Program-made: the position numbers and the translations under genes
Shown here: in pieces, positions 61,840-64,000 of the stretch
How the letters are laid out: every line of letters begins with the position of its first letter
Numbering within the stretch: position 1 is the first letter of the stretch
NCBI RefSeq assembly: GCF_047237965.1
Contig: NZ_JBDFLX010000001.1
Location: forward strand, 1,984,001 to 2,048,000
DNA: 64,000 nucleotides
Direction of reading: 5' to 3'
Source of the DNA: Noviherbaspirillum_A sp047237965
GTDB taxonomy: Bacteria > Pseudomonadota > Gammaproteobacteria > Burkholderiales > Burkholderiaceae_D
The notes under the pieces: model-generated
The model's input: only the letters and a program-made list of their open reading frames with translations
What the model was told of the DNA's origin: nothing
Databases searched by the model: none

Positions 61840-62357
61840 GTCTCCCTTTCTGCAGCCTGTCATGGAACCCGCAAGGAAACCCCGGAAGTGCCGCTCAGGC
61901 GCGGCAGGGTGCTATTGGGTGGCGATTTCCCCGTGCATCGATCGAACCCGACGCTGGCCAGGCAGACGCGTTGGCGAGCAACTCATTGGTGAGTGATTAA
62001 CGATGATGATCAAAAGGATCGGTGAAGCAGCGGGCTTTGCAAGCACGGCGGCAGATCAAGGGCGTTGCACGACATCACTAACCAGCCAGGCCCTGTGGCT
62101 TACTGCGGGTCTTGAACCGGATCTTCATTGCAATGCCCTATGTACCGGGGCCGACGCATGCATCCATTTCTCGGGCAGTGCCCGATCTGGCAGAACTGGC
62201 ATTCCAGTCGGCATGGAATCGCGCCAGCCCGCGCCGCCTCGCCCGCAGCGAATTCACTATGGGCGCCTATCCACCCTGCCGTGACCGTGGATAGCGTGCC
62301 ACGCCGCGGCGGATAAGCGGAAGCCGCCAGGCCTTGCTTGTCATGCCAAAGACCTTA
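61840..62357. other. Intergenic region between the two MFS genes
   Basis: A 518-bp gap between two same-strand genes. It contains the promoter of the left MFS gene and the 3' end of the right one. Open frames of 60-93 codons on the plus strand lack family similarity and ribosome-binding sites. Nothing supportable is seen. Confidence 0.4.
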
Positions 62358-63881
62358 TCAACGCCCGCCAGGCCCGGCCAGCACCGTATCCGGCAGCCGC
62401 CACGCAAACAGGAACGAGCAGCAGGACAAGGCTGCGCTGATGAAGAAGATATGGCTGAACGACTGGCTCACCGCGGCTGCCACCTGAAGACGTTCGTCGC
62501 CGGACAAGCGGGCCAGCGCGCCGCTGACCAGGTCCTTCATCATCTCGCCGCCGCCCACCGTGCCCGCCAGGTGCGGCGCGCTGGCCTGCAGCGCCGACAG
62601 CAGCATTGCGGTCAGCACCGCCACGCTGATAGCCGCGCCCAGCGAGCGCGAGAAGGCCGCGGTGGCGGTGGCCACACCGATGTCGCGGCGCGCCACCGCG
62701 CTCTGCACCGCCACCAGCGCGGTCGGAAACTGCAGGCCGATGCCCACGCCGATGGCCACCATCAGCACGCCGCTGAGCAGATACCGCTCCGGTCCGAGCA
62801 GGCCCAGGCCTGCGATGCCAAAGGGCACGATGGCTGCGCCGATGCGCTGCAGCGGCCGGAAACGGCCGGTGCGCGCCATCAGCTGGCCGCCGGTGTAAGC
62901 GCCCAGGGGAATGGCCAGCGTCAGCGGCACCAGCTGCAGCGCCGCGCCGTCGGCGCCGCTGCCGGTCAGCATCTGCAGGCGCAGCGGGATCAGCACCGAC
63001 AGCGATACCACCTGCGCAAAGGCGATGAAGAGGATGCCGCAGCACAGCACCACCGTGGGAATGCGAAACAGATACAGCGGCAAAATGGGCTCGGCCGCCA
63101 GCGCCTGCTGGCGCAGGAAGACGGCCAGCACGGCCAGCGCGCCGCCGAACAGCGCCAGGTTGCGCGTCTCGTCCCAGGCCACGCCCTGACCGATGCGCGT
63201 GATGCCAACCAGCAGCGCGGTCAGGCCCACCGACAGCAACAGCGCGCCGAGATAATCGATGCGTCGCTCCACCCGCGGCGGCGACAGCGCGGCCAGCGCG
63301 CGACGCGAGACAAGGAATGCCGCCAGGCCGAGCGGCAAGTTGATCCAGAACACCCAGCGCCATGACAAGTAGTGCGTCAGCACCCCGCCCAGCAGCGGCC
63401 CGGCGACGCTGGCCACCGCATAGGTGCCGCTGACATAGCCTTGATAACGGCCGCGTTCGCGCGGCGACACCACGTCGGCGATGATGCCCTGCGAGATCGA
63501 GATCAGGCCGCCGCCGCCCAGCCCCTGCAGCACCCGGCCAACCACCAGCATCGCCATCGAGGTCGAGAGCGCGCATAGCACCGAGGCCACCAGGAAAATG
63601 CCGATCGACACCGACAGCATCAGCCGCCGCCCATAGAGGTCGCCGAGCTTGCCGTAGATCGGCGTGATCACCGCCACCGCCACCAGATAGCCGGACACGA
63701 CCCAGGCCAGCCAGGCGAAGCCGCCCAGTTCGGCCGACAGCACCGGCAAGGCAACCGAGATGATGGTCTGGTCCAGCGCGCCCATCAGGATGGCGAGCAG
63801 CACGCCGATGATGATGGAGCGGACCTGGGCATGGGTAAAGGCGGGACGTTCGGTTGCGGCGGGCTGGGACAGATCGGTCAT
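62358..63881 (-). CDS. DHA2-family MFS multidrug efflux transporter
   Basis: A 507-aa transporter with 14 spans. Hallmarks are LMGALDQTIISVALPVLSAELGG (motif D1), GKLGDLYGRRLMLSVSIG (motif A), GRVLQGLGGGGLIS (motif B) and GPLLGGVLTHYLSWRWVFWINLPLG (motif C, antiporter). ATG 63881 (MTDLSQPAATERPAF) was chosen over upstream frames for lack of similarity there. It stands alone, without adaptor genes. The region right of it (63882-64000) holds its promoter and shows no other gene. Confidence 0.9.
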   Translation of the reverse strand: MTDLSQPAATERPAFTHAQVRSIIIGVLLAILMGALDQTIISVALPVLSAELGGFAWLAWVVSGYLVAVAVITPIYGKLGDLYGRRLMLSVSIGIFLVASVLCALSTSMAMLVVGRVLQGLGGGGLISISQGIIADVVSPRERGRYQGYVSGTYAVASVAGPLLGGVLTHYLSWRWVFWINLPLGLAAFLVSRRALAALSPPRVERRIDYLGALLLSVGLTALLVGITRIGQGVAWDETRNLALFGGALAVLAVFLRQQALAAEPILPLYLFRIPTVVLCCGILFIAFAQVVSLSVLIPLRLQMLTGSGADGAALQLVPLTLAIPLGAYTGGQLMARTGRFRPLQRIGAAIVPFGIAGLGLLGPERYLLSGVLMVAIGVGIGLQFPTALVAVQSAVARRDIGVATATAAFSRSLGAAISVAVLTAMLLSALQASAPHLAGTVGGGEMMKDLVSGALARLSGDERLQVAAAVSQSFSHIFFISAALSCCSFLFAWRLPDTVLAGPGGR

Positions 63882-64000
63882 GATGCGAGGATGGCGGACG
63901 CGGGTGGCATGGCAAGGCGGCAAGTATCGCAGATTGGCGCGGCGGGCGTATTGCGGCGAATCGGGCGGGCGCATGACGCGCCGAAAGGGAAGAACAGCGT

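Noticed and set aside
62003..62284. Plus-strand frames of 60-93 codons between the two MFS genes
   Set aside because: No recognisable domain, no good start signal, and composition not like the surrounding genes.

Overview
The window comes from a GC-rich betaproteobacterial chromosome, most likely order Burkholderiales and probably family Oxalobacteraceae (Herbaspirillum/Noviherbaspirillum/Massilia-like). This rests on gene order (fkpB-ispH beside radC-rpmB-rpmG; exbB-exbD-lpxK-trm112-kdsB-adk beside xseA), a Neisseria/Burkholderia-type porin, and a purine-catabolic cluster of Burkholderiales type. The genus is inference. No rRNA, tRNA, CRISPR array, transposase or phage gene was found.

Layout. 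1-16.2 kb is mainly core genome: livH, ispH-fkpB, radC, rpmB-rpmG with a clear promoter and terminator, a fatty-acid desaturase, an MscS channel, an RsmB-like methyltransferase with purN, a secreted barnase-like RNase with its barstar inhibitor, an SDR-ggt pair behind a 16-bp palindromic operator, a TRIC-type channel, a K+-independent H+-pyrophosphatase and adk. 16.3-21.8 kb holds the cell-envelope operon exbB-exbD-lpxK-trm112-kdsB, divergent from xseA, then sodB. 21.9-22.5 kb is a YefM-YoeB toxin-antitoxin module with a paired TGTACA operator.

22.6-44 kb is a purine salvage and degradation region. It has a BMP-type nucleoside/purine ABC transporter, a DUF6352 protein, xdhABC, guanine deaminase, a porin, a LysR regulator and an 8-oxoguanine-deaminase-like amidohydrolase. 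Together these would import purines, deaminate guanine and oxidise hypoxanthine/xanthine. Two unusual genes sit inside it: an AT-rich 275-aa protein with a degenerate OTU-protease-like pattern (28.8-29.6 kb) and a 1053-aa ankyrin-repeat protein of about 20 repeats with a Ser/Pro-rich N-terminus (38.3-41.5 kb). Both look like candidate secreted or host-directed proteins.

43.95-44.70 kb, between two convergent genes, holds two inverted copies of a structured element. A 53-nt loop is identical in both, while the enclosing 25-bp stem differs by compensating base changes, and every non-Watson-Crick pair is a G-U wobble when read on the strand that continues each upstream gene. 44.7-49.1 kb is an EmrAB/NodT tripartite efflux operon; its outer-membrane gene carries a 169-bp palindromic insertion that gives the protein a foreign C-terminal tail. 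49.5-51 kb holds a beta-barrel protein, a candidate small RNA with a C-rich anti-Shine-Dalgarno motif, and an acidic disordered protein. 51.2-55.2 kb is a membrane-anchored S1C protease followed by a MoxR-DUF58-VWA operon. 55.3-60.1 kb is a Rieske oxygenase with an SsuABC/NMT1-like ABC transporter and a terminal LysR gene. 60.6-63.9 kb holds two MFS transporters. All similarity calls come from reading motifs; no database search was run.
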